A stretch of 64,000 nucleotides of DNA from assembly GCA_021292165.1 (NCBI GenBank), contig CM037876.1:104432324-104496323 (forward strand). The letters are read 5' to 3'. Positions within the stretch are counted from its first letter, which is position 1. Each line of letters opens with the position of its first letter. Source of the stretch: Shinisaurus crocodilurus. Lineage: Eukaryota; Chordata; Lepidosauria; Squamata; Shinisauridae. The notes beneath the pieces were generated by a model. The model was not told where the DNA came from and did not search any database. It saw only the letters and a program-made list of their open reading frames with translations. The position numbers were made by a program, and so were the translations under genes. Of the stretch, positions 9,680 through 21,218 are shown piece after piece.

Positions 9680-12170
9680 TGCAGTTCAAGTTCAAGTTTA
9701 TTTCTGCATTAGCCGACCAGGCTGTTGCACACATAGATAAAACAGACTACACACATAGTTTAAAAGTGACCATTAAAAAGAACATTCAAAACACACTATT
9801 AAAATGCATATATACATATGTATTTACATCCATATATATCCTTAATCAGCAATATATATGTTAAAATTATATACAAAGTTAAAATGTAAAAAGCTCAAAT
9901 GCTTTTGTTAAAAAAAAAATTGTTACTTATTATTTAAAACGATCATTAAAATTGATTAAATTACGAGGCTAGTAAGCAAATTTAGAAAGGCTTATTTCTC
10001 TTTATCAAGGCCAGTTTTACAAACTTTGCAGTTCGATAAAATATATAATAATCCATGCCAGCTAACAGAAAAACAAGTTTACTTAACGGCGAAGCATCTA
10101 CTAAAACACCAATGAGAGGAAGAAGATATTGGGCTCTCAAATCTGTATATTGGGGGCATTCTAAAAGGAAGTGGTACAAATCCTCTACTTGTCTACAGCC
10201 ATAGGGGCATTGTCTTTTTGCTTTAGGGAGCCCATCGTACCGTCCCAAGACTTCCATCAGCTGGATAACATTCAACCTGCATTTAGTTAGAAGGCCTTTC
10301 AGGTCATACAGGCACTCAGAAATCAGGTAAGCAGGCAGCTTCCCTGGCAAGACAGGTAAGTATTTATAGAATGTATTGGAGCGGCAGTTTATCATCAACA
10401 AGGTGCTATCCTGGAAATCCACTTCAACTAATCGCCTTGCAACCACCCGCCGAGCGCCATTATAGCCCCCAGCTATCAAATGGCCCGCCGAGAGGCCCAG
10501 TTCCGATACAAGGTTGCCAATTGCACAGACCCAGGCAGCCTGGTCCATTTCCTCATATGCCATTAAGACTAGAGGAGGGGCCAACTGGAAAATGATCTTG
10601 AGCCAATAATAGATAGCTGCTTTCAGGGCTAAAGTTCTAACTAAACAGCAGGCTGACTCTATTTGCACTATCGCCTTGGGAGTTGATCTAGGAACCCCCA
10701 AGACTCTTGTTAAAAATTTGTGCTGTACCGAGTCTAGCACTGAGGTGTCAGAAAAAGCCATAGGCTGCCCCATACAGTATCTGTGGCAATAGTTTAGCTT
10801 TGTACAGTTCAAGGAGGAGCAACACGGGCCTCCCCCCCAAACTGGCTGCATAGCAAATAATGGCATTAGAAGTTGCCCCTGCTGTTGATGCGACAGTTTT
10901 CAGGTGGGGAATCCAGGACGTAGTATTCTTGAAAGTCACCCCTAAATATTTATAAGCCGTGACCTGTTCTAACTGGTGATTGTCCAGCTGCCATGAGGAC
11001 CTCTGTCTTCCCTTGCCAAATACCATGATTTTTGTTTTGGAATAATTCACAGCCAAGAGTTCTTTCCGGCAGTACTCCTCTAGGGCTCTCAGGAGCCTAC
11101 GTAGCCCTACCTGAGCATATGAGAACAGTATAGCATCGTCAGCATATAGTAGGATGGAAATAAGTTTACCTCCTACACTGGGGGGGAAGAACTCAAGGCC
11201 TGACAGAAAGGAGACTATGTCGTTTAAATATAAACTAAATAAAAGGGGAGCCAACAAGCACCCTTGCCGTACACCTTTATTCGCTGGGATAGGTTCTGAG
11301 AGGCCACCCCTCGACGAAACTCTGACACAAAGTCATGAGTTCTCATAGAGCCCCTGGATTCTTCTCAAGAGTCTACGATCTATGTTTAGGAGAGTCAGCT
11401 TATGCCATAAACGAGGCCGGGAAATAGAGTCAAAAGCAGCTCCCAAATCAATGAAAGCAGCAAAGAGGGAGTGATGAGGAGGACGTGTGTACTTTTCCCT
11501 TAGATGATTTAGTACAAAGCAGTGATTGATCGTTGATCTGCCCTGTCGGAATCCTGCTTGCTCTTCTGCCAGGATGTTATTAGAAGATACCCAAAAGTCT
11601 AACTTGTCCAGAAGGTGCCTCACGTAGAGTTTACTGATCACATTGAGGAGGCTTATTGGGCGGTAGTTCTTTGGGTCAGATCTGGCGCCTTTCTTGTGGA
11701 TAGGGACCACTATTGCCAATGACCAGTTGTCTGGGTAATATCCAGTTTTATCAATAAATGTGAACAACGTGGCCAAAGCTGGTTTCCACCAGTCTGCACG
11801 ATCCAACAAAAGCTCAGGTGGGATCCAATTAAACCCAGGGGCCTTTCCCCTTTTAAGTTTCTTGAGTAATGCAATGATTTCATCACAAGTGACTGGAGGC
11901 CACTCAGGTAGGTCCAAGTCAGCCTCTGGTGCAGGCAAAGCCCCAGCAGCTTCATCATAAAAAAGGGAGCGAAAATACTTCTCCCATTCATGTGTTGAAA
12001 TTGCATTATCATTAGAGGGGGATCCAATACACCTTTTGGCAGCTATAATATGCCAGAATTTGGTCTTGTCTTTACATCCAAGAGCGAGTTCTAACTCAAC
12101 CCATTGTGTTTGGAAATATGCAATCTTTTTTTTTTTTTATCAGCTTTTTATATGAATTCCGTAGCTCTAT
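9680..12170 (-). mobile_element. Vingi/Ingi-like non-LTR retrotransposon, 5'-truncated
   Basis: Reading down the minus strand, 12120-11336 carries the region before and at the start of the reverse transcriptase (FWHIIAAKR, EWEKYFRSLF, then KRGKAPGFNWIPPELL and YRPISLLN). FRQGRSTINHC and FIDLGAAFDSI follow. An in-frame TGA at 11335-11333 interrupts it just before GVRQGCLLAPLLFSLYLND and the catalytic box LYADDAILFSY (about 11165-11120). A frameshift near 10800-10860 leads to a C-terminal domain ending with CPYGCRQVEDLYHFLLECP (10207-10150), a Cys/His motif seen in the I/Ingi/Vingi group. The 3' end has repeated ACTTGA units near 9684-9700. The RT is unlike the L1 and L2 copies elsewhere in the window. 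The clade is inferred from motifs only. Confidence 0.7.
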
Positions 12171-13384
12171 AAATTGGCAGGAAGACATGCAGGAAGACAG
12201 AGGAAATCTGCCTCACAGTTGGTCATGTCACAAAATCTATAATGCTCATCATATCTCAGCTTGTGATGGAGCATAACTGGGATGCAGGTAGTAGCTGTGT
12301 TTGATGAATCACATATCTGCCCTATCTGCATATAAAGCAGCATGTCTAATTTTAACATCAAAAGGGACATGCAATGTAGGGGAACTGAAACATTCCCACC
12401 GTACCTCCATGAAGACTTATCTCCCAGCCACTTATCTTCCAGCCTGGCTCTAATAACAAACGAATTGAGCTGGGTGAAAACTGGGACCATGGAATATGGG
12501 AAGGGAAGAGGACAGAGTTCAGTTCCCCTCACCTGCACATTATCTTGCATGTGACATGAATGGGGTACATATGTGAATAAACAGGCATGATTGCTTGTGT
12601 TGTTTGTAGTTTGGCCCTGAGCTGTCTCTCCACATGTTGTACTGCTCATTGTAGACTAACAAATGGCGATAGACTCCACAAAATTCAGTTACTCAAAGGA
12701 ACATGTGCAGTGTAATCCTATGCATGTTTACTTAGAAGTACATCCCACTGTGTTCAATGGAGCTTACTCCCAAGTATGTGTGCGTAGGATTGCAACCTTA
12801 ATATGCCTTTTTGGCTCTAGGATAAGGCTAATTCTTGTAGTTTCAATTAGCATTTCCCCCACCTTTTTTAAATCTTAGTAATATATAACTTGCAGGTCTC
12901 ACAGGAAAAGAGGTGTGTAGGTATGAAACATGTATGAAAATGTAATATTAATTGTTGAAATGATCTAGCCCAGGCTCTAGCTTTTGAGGGCCATTGGTTT
13001 CAGTGTGAGATATTTAGCACTGCTGAAAGTGAAGGCCTTACAAGGACAAAATGTTGGGTAGAGTGTATGTAACATAAAGATGCATACCAACCAGATCTCA
13101 CTAAGATCTGTTATGAACTATGAAGAAACATTATTGTCTGTAAGAATGTTGACATCCCCCCCCCCCCCGAAGTATAGTTTCAACTGCATTTTGTAGCAAA
13201 TTACACAGAGGGGGAATTTCCAAGAACTGGCTAAGCCCCATCTATAATATCTGACAAGTTTAAGATGGTGATTCAAGCTGCAATCCACCCAATTACCTAA
13301 GAGTAAGCCTCAAGGCACTCATTGGGGCGTCTCTCTGAATAGACATGTTATAGGATTGTGCAGTCAGCAAGCTAACTGCAAAGT
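12171..13384. other. Non-coding stretch with short repeats
   Basis: No gene recognised. It contains copies of the roughly 90-bp inverted GCAATCCTAT-type repeat at about 12706-12803 (CAGTGTAATCCTATGCATG facing GCGTAGGATTGCAACC) and a diverged one at 13271-13372. A 12-base C-run starts near 13157. Confidence 0.5.
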
Positions 13385-13912
13385 GATATGCAGAGCAATC
13401 CTATTGTTTGTTCAGAGCTCTCCAAGGTTGCTCTGACATTTCCTAAGCCCTGTGGCACTTCTGCTGGACTCCTGCTAGCAGGTTAAAAGGAGGGAGGAGC
13501 AGTGTCACCACTTCTTTCCTCCCAGTTTTTCTATAAAAAAACAAAAACAAAAGGAGGAAAATATCCTCCCTTTGTGAGCCCTGATCTAGACCAACTCTTG
13601 GGCTGGTCTAAATTTCCCCCCATGTTCGGGGTCTGTGTGGAGGACTGGGAGGGCTTTATATATAGACCCTCCCCAGGTTCACCCGCGCCATGCCTCCTAT
13701 TTGCCCATCCCCCCTCTCTGACATTGAGCATCAGAGCGGGAAAGGGTCACAGAAAGATCCATGGAGGTGGGGGCGGGGGCGGGGGATCTGAGCTCAACTC
13801 TCCTCCTCTGTGGTCAGAGCTCTGTCTCCAGCCTCAGAGGGAAAGATCCTCTCTCTCCTATGGCCCCTGGGATGCTGTCTAGTAACTTAGGCTATAGGAT
13901 TGCAGCCTAAGT
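13385..13912. repeat. About 0.5-kb inverted-terminus repeat, copy 1
   Basis: The left end reads GCAGAGCAATCCTATTG and the right end reads CTATAGGATTGCAGCC, an inverted terminal match. The interior has GAGGGAGGAGCAGTGTC near the left and facing AGAGCTCTG/CAGAGCT blocks. The same layout, diverged, occurs at 24190-24668. The element has no coding capacity and is probably a non-autonomous DNA element. Confidence 0.55.
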
Positions 13913-14055
13913 TACTTTGTGCCTAGGGCCTTCTGTACATGAGGCATTTAACCCAGCTCTTTACCGGGGCCTCTTCTTCCATTTTCTTTGCAGGAAGATT
14001 AGTTAGAGTGTCCTTCACACGAGGTTCCCCCCCCGGGGGGTTCCTCTCTGCCTTA

Positions 14056-15609
14056 TTTATTTATTTAATACATTTTTATACCGCCAAATAGCCGAAGCTG
14101 TCTGGGCGGTTTACGACAGTTAAAATCATAAAATACAATATAAAATATAAAACTTTAAACCACAGATTAAAAACAAACAGCAGAGCTAGCAGCAGCAGTT
14201 ACAATAACGGAATTAAAAACAATTAGAAGATTAAAATGATTAAGATGATTAAAATGATTAAAATGCCTGGGAGAACAGAAAGGTCTTCACCTGGCGCTGG
14301 AAAGAATACAAAATAGATGCCAGGCGAACCTCTTTGAGGAACTCATTCCATAACCGGGGTGCCACAGCAGAAAAGGCCCTCCTCCTGGTAGCCACCTGCC
14401 TCACTTCCTTTGGCAGGGGCTCTTGGAGAAGGACCGCTGATGCAGATCTTAGTGTCTGGGCAGGTACATATGGGAGGAGACGATCCTTCAGATACCCTGG
14501 ACCCAAGCCGTTTAGGGCTTTAAATGTTAGCACCAGCACTTTGAATCGGGCCCGGAAACAGACTGGCAGCCAGTGCAGATGAAAAAGCACTGGCATAATA
14601 TGTTCTCGTCGGCCAGTCCCTGTTAACAATCTCGCTGCCCTATTTTGGACCAGCTGAAGTTTCCGGACCATTTTCAAAGGCAGCCCCACAGTATAACACA
14701 TTGCAGTAATCCAAACGAAAGGTTACCAAAGCATGGATAACTGTGGCTAGGCTATCTCTGTCCAGATAAGGACATAGTTGGTATATCAGCCTAAGCTGAT
14801 AAAAGGTGCTCCGTGCCACCGAGTTCACCTGTGTCTCGAGTGACAGTTGTGGATCCAAGAGCACCCCCAAACTACGAACCTGATCCTTCAGGGGGAGTGC
14901 AACCCCCTCCAGAACTGGTTGAATATCACTTAGCCGGGCAGAACCACCCACTAACAGTACCTCCATCTTATCTGGATTGAGTCTCAGTTTATTAGCCCTC
15001 ATCCAGTCCATTACTGTGTCCAGGCACTGATTCAGAACAGCCACTGCCTCACCTGGATTAGATGAAAAGGAGAGATAGAGCTGGGTGTCATCTGCATATT
15101 GATGACACCTTAGCCCACACCTCCGGATAACCTCTCCCAGTGGTTTCATGTAGATGTTAAACAGCATAGGGGATAAAATAGAGCCCTGTGGCACCCCATG
15201 GCATTACTGCCAAGGGACAGAGCAGTAATCCCCCAGCACCACCTTCTGGAATCGGCCACCCAAGTAGGATCGGAACCACTGGAGCTCCAACTCCCAACCC
15301 AGACAACCTATCCAGAAGGATACCATGGTCGATGGTATCGAAAGCTGCTGAGAGGTCCAAGAGAATCAACAGGGTCTCACTCCCCCTGTCCCTCTCCCGG
15401 CAGAGGTCATGATCCCACAGGGCGGCCAAGGCAGTTTCCGTTCCAAAACCAGGCCTGAATCCAGATTGAAATGGATCTAGATAGTCCGTTTCATCCAAGA
15501 GTGCCTGGAGTTGACCAGCAACCACCCGCTCAAGCACCTTGCCCAGGAATGGGATATTAGCTACTGACCTGTAGTTATTAACATAATCCGGGTCCAGGTT
15601 AGGACCTTT
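14056..15609 (-). mobile_element. L2-type LINE, 5'-truncated, frames broken
   Basis: The minus strand starts inside the reverse transcriptase: YVNNYRSVANIPFLGKVLE (about 15590-15535), then FQSGFRPGFGTETAL and LLDLSAAFDTIDH. A frameshift lies near 15190, followed by [20 protein letters not shown] and [14 protein letters not shown] with the catalytic YADD (about 15100). A second frameshift near 14660 leads to [37 protein letters not shown] and RLWNEFLKEVR, the typical C-terminus of L2 proteins. The 3' tail region near 14060-14115 has the GCGGTATAAAAATG (minus-strand) block before a TAAA-rich end. Two frameshifts make it inactive. Confidence 0.88.
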
Positions 15610-15619
15610 TTATTTGTTT

Positions 15620-15905
15620 CTATACGTTCCATTACACAACACAAGGTGGTGCTGTGGTATAGAGCGGAATTGCAAATTTACACAAGGCTTCTGTAGCGAA
15701 CGATGGCGGCATCCAGGGTAATACCAGACTTTCCTCGCTCTAAAAAAAGCCGCGAAAATGGCTGCAAAACACAGGAGAAGCCCTGGAGGATGACGGCGTT
15801 GTGAAAAGGACCTGCAAACTTCCGTGAGTGAGGGATCATGAGCACACAATAAATGCCTTGTGTAGAGGAACCCTAGATCTCAGGTGGTACCAAAACGTAT
15901 TGGAA
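15620..15905 (+). repeat. Dispersed repeat shared with the CD38 intron
   Basis: The block beginning TATACGTTCCATTA, then CAAGGTGGTGCTGTGG, and running past GAGTGAGGGATCATGAG recurs in reverse orientation at 57415-57640. A short piece recurs near 23832-23880. It has no coding frame. The boundaries are approximate. Confidence 0.55.
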
Positions 15906-16287
15906 CAAAGAAGCAATGGCCACACTCCCTTTAAAAATATAAAAGCTACCGGTAATTGTTATTATGATCTGTCTCTATCACAAATTGAAGCACACAGGTC
16001 CCTTGTAAAGCAGAGAATAGACATAAAGAAAAACAACGCATGGTATTCTTTATATTAGCAAAGCTGGAGATGAATTTTAGATGGCAAACTAGTTATGGAG
16101 TCAATAGAAAAAAAATAGGGCAGGGTATCTAGGGGCTGGAGGACATGTTCTTTTCTCCTTAGACAAAGCTTCATCTCTCTATTTCATGTGCTTAATGTTA
16201 GTTTTCCACTGTTTGCTGATTGCTGGCTTTTCACTGTAAGCACAGAGTGCTCCAGAGAAAAAGGTATCTACCCATTCTGGAAATGCC

Positions 16288-16495
16288 TCCTGTAATAATA
16301 TTTAGTATTTATATAGTGCTTTTGAATGCTCTTAAGTATTTCACACACATCATCTCCTGTATTTTTACAAAAATCTTGTGAGGTCAATATTACTTCACAG
16401 AACAGATAGGAGGACTGAGGCGTAGTAGCTTGCCTAATTAGGGTTCCTGACCCATAGCTCACACTCTTGGCCACTCCACCAGCTCCCACACTCCC
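16288..16495 (+). repeat. Ancient MIR/L2-like element
   Basis: The segment has TTTATATAGTGCTTTTGAATG and, after a CACATCATCTCCTGTATTT block, CAGATAGGAGGACTGAGGCG then TAGCTTGCCTAATTAGGG. This is the order of the MIR/L2 consensus (low-count region, then GAGGAAACTGAGGCAC-like block). It is highly diverged, so old. Confidence 0.55.
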
Positions 16496-18448
16496 AGTTG
16501 GGTGCTATCTAGCTGGCTTCACTGCTCCATCAGTGATTATGGCAACAAAACAGGTGAGTATACCGATAACTTATTCCGCTAGTTTACTTTCACGTTTTCT
16601 CATGGAAACATTTTAAAATACGTTTCCTTCCTTTCACTGTCTACTTCACTCATTCACCTGCTTGGCATTGGTACAAGTTACACACCTTTCTCATCATCCC
16701 ATTGCATAACAGCCTGCCAGGGAAATGGTGAATGAGTCAACTGTTCTTGCTTCAAACTCACTCCCCTTCTCAGTGATGGCCAATGACTGACAACCACCTG
16801 ATATCGCCTCACCTGTGTCTGGCCAACCATTGCAGCAGTTTAGTGATCAGGCACTGCACATATTTTATCCATTCCCCTTGGATAATACCAGCAGTTTATG
16901 TGCTTAGATAACTAGCTCCACACCCTCTGCTTTGTTAACCCCTGCTGATGGTGCCTGAGGCAGTGCAACTCCTTACTTGTTAGCTGATCGACATCTTCCG
17001 TTGGCTTCTTGGTATTTATGGAACTGTTTACTTCCTCCAGCTATCTCCAAGTGTGGCACTCCCTTGATTTGAGTATAAGAACAGCATAGATCATACTTCA
17101 CACTGGGAAACTCTATTAAGATGTCAGGAAATGCTACATGTTTCGTCATGTACTTCCTTCCACTCATCTCTGCATGGTGATGTAGCTACGTTTCACTGTA
17201 GACTGCATTCAAGTTGTTAATATGCAGAGCTACACAAAGAGACAGTTTTTTGTCAAGAGACTCTTCTCGGGCTTAATCTATCAATTATAATGATAAGCCA
17301 CTGTGTTCACATGTGGACGCAGAGGGCAAAAAATTAAGGGATTCTGTAAGGTCAGTGAAGGTCTCTACTCAGGGCTGGCCTGAGGTATTTTGCTTCCTGA
17401 GGCAGAGTGAGTGCGACAAATGGCATCCCCCCCCCCACTACCCAAAGGTCAAGTTCTTTTGGCATTTGAGGCAGAAAATTACACACACATTATTTCTCCA
17501 CCCTGGCTGTAAAAAATTACATCAATAAATTAAATCACTCACAATTTGCGGCCCTTTCATGACACCCAAAATCAGCTCCCTGAGGTGGTTACCTCCCTCT
17601 GCCTAAGAGAAAGCCCTTGGTCTTTATCCATAGTAGAGCCTCTACACTTGCAAACAACAACAACAACAACAGGAAGTCAAAAGACTCCCTACCCATCCAC
17701 CCATTGAGGCATTTCCTTCCAGGTGTCAAAGCATCTCCCTGGCAGCAGGTACTAGCCTTGTGACTTCAGCTTGAATGAACTGTGTGGCCTTCCCTTCAGC
17801 CCACACAGGAAACCTCTGGCCAGGATAGCTTTGGGAAGCTGCCCCTGTGTCCTGACAGCTCCCAGGACATGCTCCCCAGGGTTCTGTCACCAAGGGGTGT
17901 GGGGGTGGTGGGGGTGGGGGTGTTGTCCCTTGGAAACTGAAAAGATCCTAAGAATTGGGTTCTAAGGATTTCGATGCACTTTGAGAAAAACCCACCCCAT
18001 CCAATCACTTGGAGCATGGAGGGGGTTGAGAGGGATAAACCTCCCGCTGGGTGTGGAAGAGAGACTGGGCTTGATCAAAGTGCTGAAAAGTCCAGCTTCC
18101 TTCCTCCTCCTCTGCAATAGCCATGGGAGATTTGCATGATCAGGATCAGCCAACTTCCTCTGCTGAAGGAACTATGGGGGCAGGTGGAGGAGGGACTCGG
18201 CTTTGCCTGGAATGGCAGATTCCTCCTCCCTTCACCACTGAAACGGTCATGAGGCAGTGGGTATGCAGAAGGAAGGAACAGGCTCAGCCGGAGGAGGTTT
18301 ATTTTGTTACAAATATATAGCTAGGCCAGAAGGCTTTGATGACTACCACAGCCATGCATGTCTCAGCACTCCAGCGGGTTTGGTTTCCCAAACACCATTA
18401 GGAGGCAAATGACTTGTGTCCAACATTAACTCTTAAATACTCTTATTA
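16496..18448. other. Non-coding stretch, no gene recognised
   Basis: No exon-like frame with a known domain was found. Near 17366-17450 and again at 21352-21430 there is a shared AGGGCTGGCC...TTTTGCT block, a short dispersed repeat. A (CAA)n run is at about 17653-17671. The rest is unremarkable. Confidence 0.45.
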
Positions 18449-19309
18449 CATACCCTCCAACATTTCACAGATGAAAATAGGGACACACATGTGAATTTGC
18501 AAGAGGTATGGTTAAGCAACATGAAGGTGTGATCAAGAGGGTGTGGCCAGGCAACATGAGGGTGTGGCCAAGGGTATGGCCAGGCAACCAAAGGGCATAG
18601 TCAACTCCAGTGCAAAAGTTATTAGAGGAAACACACAAAATCTTATATATTATAATTATTACATTATTATATATTATTTTATAATATTTTATAAGTGGCT
18701 TTTGTAATATTGTTTTTACCTTACTTAAACCCTTAATTGTTGATAGCTGGTGTTTTCATGGGGGGGGATCAGTGCTTGCAGGGCAATCTTTTTCTTTTTC
18801 TTTTAAAATGGTCAGGATTGGCACAAATTCAACAAGTGAAGCTTACCCACCCACCCCACACCCCCAAACAAGGAGCTTCAGAGAGAAGGGGAAGTTTCTT
18901 GCATTTCCTTCTGACACTGTAACCTCACCTGTTAGAGGCAAAGAGTCAGCTCTGTTAGGAAATAAATTCTTTGGCAATATAAAGATAGGAATCATGTGAT
19001 GAATTCCCTCATTCACCTCTCCGTCGGTCCAGGCCAATGGGTGCAGCACGTGCGCATGCGCACACACGCACACACCCTCCCTCCCTCATGTCTGTTCCCT
19101 CCCTGCTTACTGTCTCTTAAAGGAGCCATGGGCAAAATTGCAGCTAAGCTAAAAGTTTTAGCTTACCTGCAATTTTGCCCATAGCCCCTTTAAGTAGCTT
19201 GCAGTAGCGGGAGGCAGGGGAATTCGGGACTTTGCATGACAAAGTGAGAAGCCATGGCTTAAGGATTTTCGGGACTGTCCTGGCATTTTTGGGGCAGTTG
19301 GAGACTATG
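18449..19309. mobile_element. 861-bp DNA element with 6-bp TSD TTATTA, copy 1
   Basis: The element begins CATACCCTCCAACAT and ends AGTTGGAGACTATG, which pair as imperfect inverted termini. TTATTA flanks both ends (18443-18448 and 19310-19315). A second copy at 60770-61569 is alike along most of its length. Inside, at 19115-19193, is a long hairpin whose arms include GGCAAAATTGCAGCTAAGCT and its complement. No transposase is encoded. The family name is not known to me. Confidence 0.75.
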
Positions 19310-19547
19310 TTATTAACTCTTTGGTACACTCAGTCATTCTAAACATTCCATATTGTCATTCAAACTGACATGAACAAATCAAACACTCAGGTGGTTTCCT
19401 ACAGTTTGTAGGCTGGCATAGGATTAGATTTTCTTTTTGAAGCCTGTGGCTCTTCTTGTACATCTGGGTATTTAAGAACTCCTGCTTCTCTTCTTGTATC
19501 ACCAGGTCAATGAAACAAACCTGGAAAAGGTGTTCCTCTTTCTAGGC

Positions 19548-19690
19548 CAGGGCTCTCCAACCTTGGGTCCCCAGATGTTGCTGGCCTACAACTCCCAGTC
19601 CCCAGCATACCCAGTCAGCATGGCTAATGGCAAGGGATTCTAGGAGCTGTAGTCCAGCAACATCTGAGGACCCAAGGTTGGAGAGCCCTG
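19548..19690. mobile_element. hAT-type palindromic MITE, TSD TTCTAGGC/ATCTAGGC
   Basis: The termini CAGGGCTCTCCAACCTTGGG and its complement bracket facing ACTCCCAG and GGGATTCTAGGAGCTGTAG arms. Flanks are TTCTAGGC and ATCTAGGC (7 of 8 identical). It is a subfamily distinct from the CAGTGTTCTCC copies and is shared with 56023-56158. Confidence 0.85.
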
Positions 19691-20054
19691 ATCTAGGCCA
19701 TAGTGTGTAAGGCAGCATCTGATCCACTTGGACATCACATACAAGAAGGAGGTACCCCAAGGTTTGCAAAAGGACAGGAAATCTTTTAAAAGGTGGGGAG
19801 GGGGGAACCAAAATGCCCCAAAAAGAACCAAGCACAGTCAGTGGGCACTGAATATTGAGTTCAGGGTTAAAATAAAAATAAAGATGGAAAAACATGGAAT
19901 GGAAAGGAAATGGAATGGAGTATCCTGGAAAAGGGCATGGAGGTCTGACAGGAGCCTTGAACAGGAGCATTCCACGCTGCAACCTTTTGTTGCAGGTCCC
20001 ACTTGTTAGATCCTAATTTCTAGATCATCCTGGATGGTATACAGCTAATTAAAT

Positions 20055-20183
20055 CAGGGCTGGCCAACTTCTGGGCCTCCAGATGTTTTGGCGTACAACT
20101 CCCATCATCCCTCAATGCTAGCTAGGGCTGATGGGAGTTGAAGGCCAAAATATCTGGAAGGCCACAAATCTAACCCTCCCCTG
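20055..20183. mobile_element. hAT-type palindromic MITE, TSD AATTAAAT/GATTAAAT
   Basis: It starts CAGGGCTGGCCAACTT and ends with the diverged partner CCCTCCCCTG. The facing ACTCCCATCATCCC and GCTGATGGGAGTTG arms show the same palindromic core. The flanks agree at 7 of 8 positions. Divergence of the arms indicates an older insertion than the CAGTGTTCTCC copies. Confidence 0.8.
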
Positions 20184-20211
20184 GATTAAATGAATAAGGT
20201 CATATATCCGA

Positions 20212-20455
20212 GAGCCAGTGTGGTGTAGTGATGAGAGTGTTGGACTGGGACTCGGGAGATCTGGGTTCTAGTCCCCGTTCGGCCATGAAACTCACTGGGT
20301 GACTTTGGGCCAGTCACTGCCTCTCAACCTAACCTACCTCACAGGGTTGTTGTGAGGATAAAATGGAGAGGAGGAGGAGGATTATGTAAGCCGCCTTGGG
20401 TTCCTTGCAGGAAAAAAGGCGGGGTATAAATATAATAAATAAATAAAAATAAAAA
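20212..20455 (+). mobile_element. tRNA-derived squamate SINE
   Basis: The head has an A-box-like TGGTGTAGTGATGAGAG and a B-box GGTTCTAGTCC spaced as in a tRNA promoter. The body (CTCACTGGGTGACTTTGGGCC, CCTCACAGGGTTGTTGTGAG) and tail (AAGGCGGGGTATAAATATAA then AATAAATA repeats) match the SINE copies at 60013-60273, 25557-25690 and, more distantly, 54929-55125. It is transcribed by RNA polymerase III and mobilised by a partner LINE. It matches what I know as the common SINE of squamates. Confidence 0.9.
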
Positions 20456-21077
20456 ATAAATCATTTTCCTGAACCTGAAACTGATGGTGTTTTTGCTTAT
20501 AAGTCCAAGATGGAAGTTTTGCTGCTGATTTGGGGGCAGCTGCGTGTGCTGCAGGACTCTGAAGCAGCTGGCTGTAGCTCAAGGGAACAGGTGTGTGTAG
20601 TTCTCAACCAAAAAACAAGGATACTGGTGTAGATCTGGTGGTGCTGATAACTGAAAAGATCTCTGCTCAGCATGTAACTGGACAAAGATCACAGCCTTTG
20701 GTGCTTCAGAAATGACTCTTCTAAATCCCAAATGACATCCCTATATCCCACAGGAAATTACCACTTCCTGTTCACAAAAAAAAGCATGGGACCTGGCTCT
20801 GTAACCCGAACAGGCCAGCCCTCAGAAACTTGCATGCACACTGTGCTCAGGGTGGGATCTGCTTGCGCTGCCTCTGCAATGACTTTGGCTAATAAAGGAG
20901 GTTGTCCAGAAAATCCACTCAACAGTGTTCATTGCCTGGTGATGCCACCCTGTGGCAGGCAAGCAGGAGCAGGCATTAAAATGTGAATGCCCATATGTAA
21001 GGCTTAAAAATCACAAAGACAGGAAGACAGATGGGAGCTCAGTACGGAACTTGAGCATCTGCCGATGAAGGAGTTCC

Positions 21078-21160
21078 CATCTTGCACTGAGCAGGGGGTT
21101 AGACTTGATGGCCTTCTAGGCCCCTTCCAACTCTATAATCTATGAATCTATGAATCCTGA
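21078..21160 (+). repeat. CR1 LINE 3' end fragment
   Basis: TGCACTGAGCAGGGGGTTAG, then GGCCTTCTAGGCCCCTTCCA and a CTATGAATCTATGAATC tail, is the CR1 3' terminus with its short 8-bp tail repeats. Only the last 80 bases are present. Confidence 0.85.
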
Positions 21161-21180
21161 CCTCTCCGCCCGCCCATTTA

Positions 21181-21182
21181 CT

Positions 21183-21211
<29 letters not shown>
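21181..21211. repeat. (TC)n microsatellite
   Basis: About 15 TC units, with one interruption near the end. Confidence 0.95.

Positions 21212-21218
<7 letters not shown>

Noticed and set aside
12165..12650. 160-residue minus-strand frame near 12167-12649
   Set aside because: It has no domain, overlaps an opposite frame, and lacks splice or promoter context.
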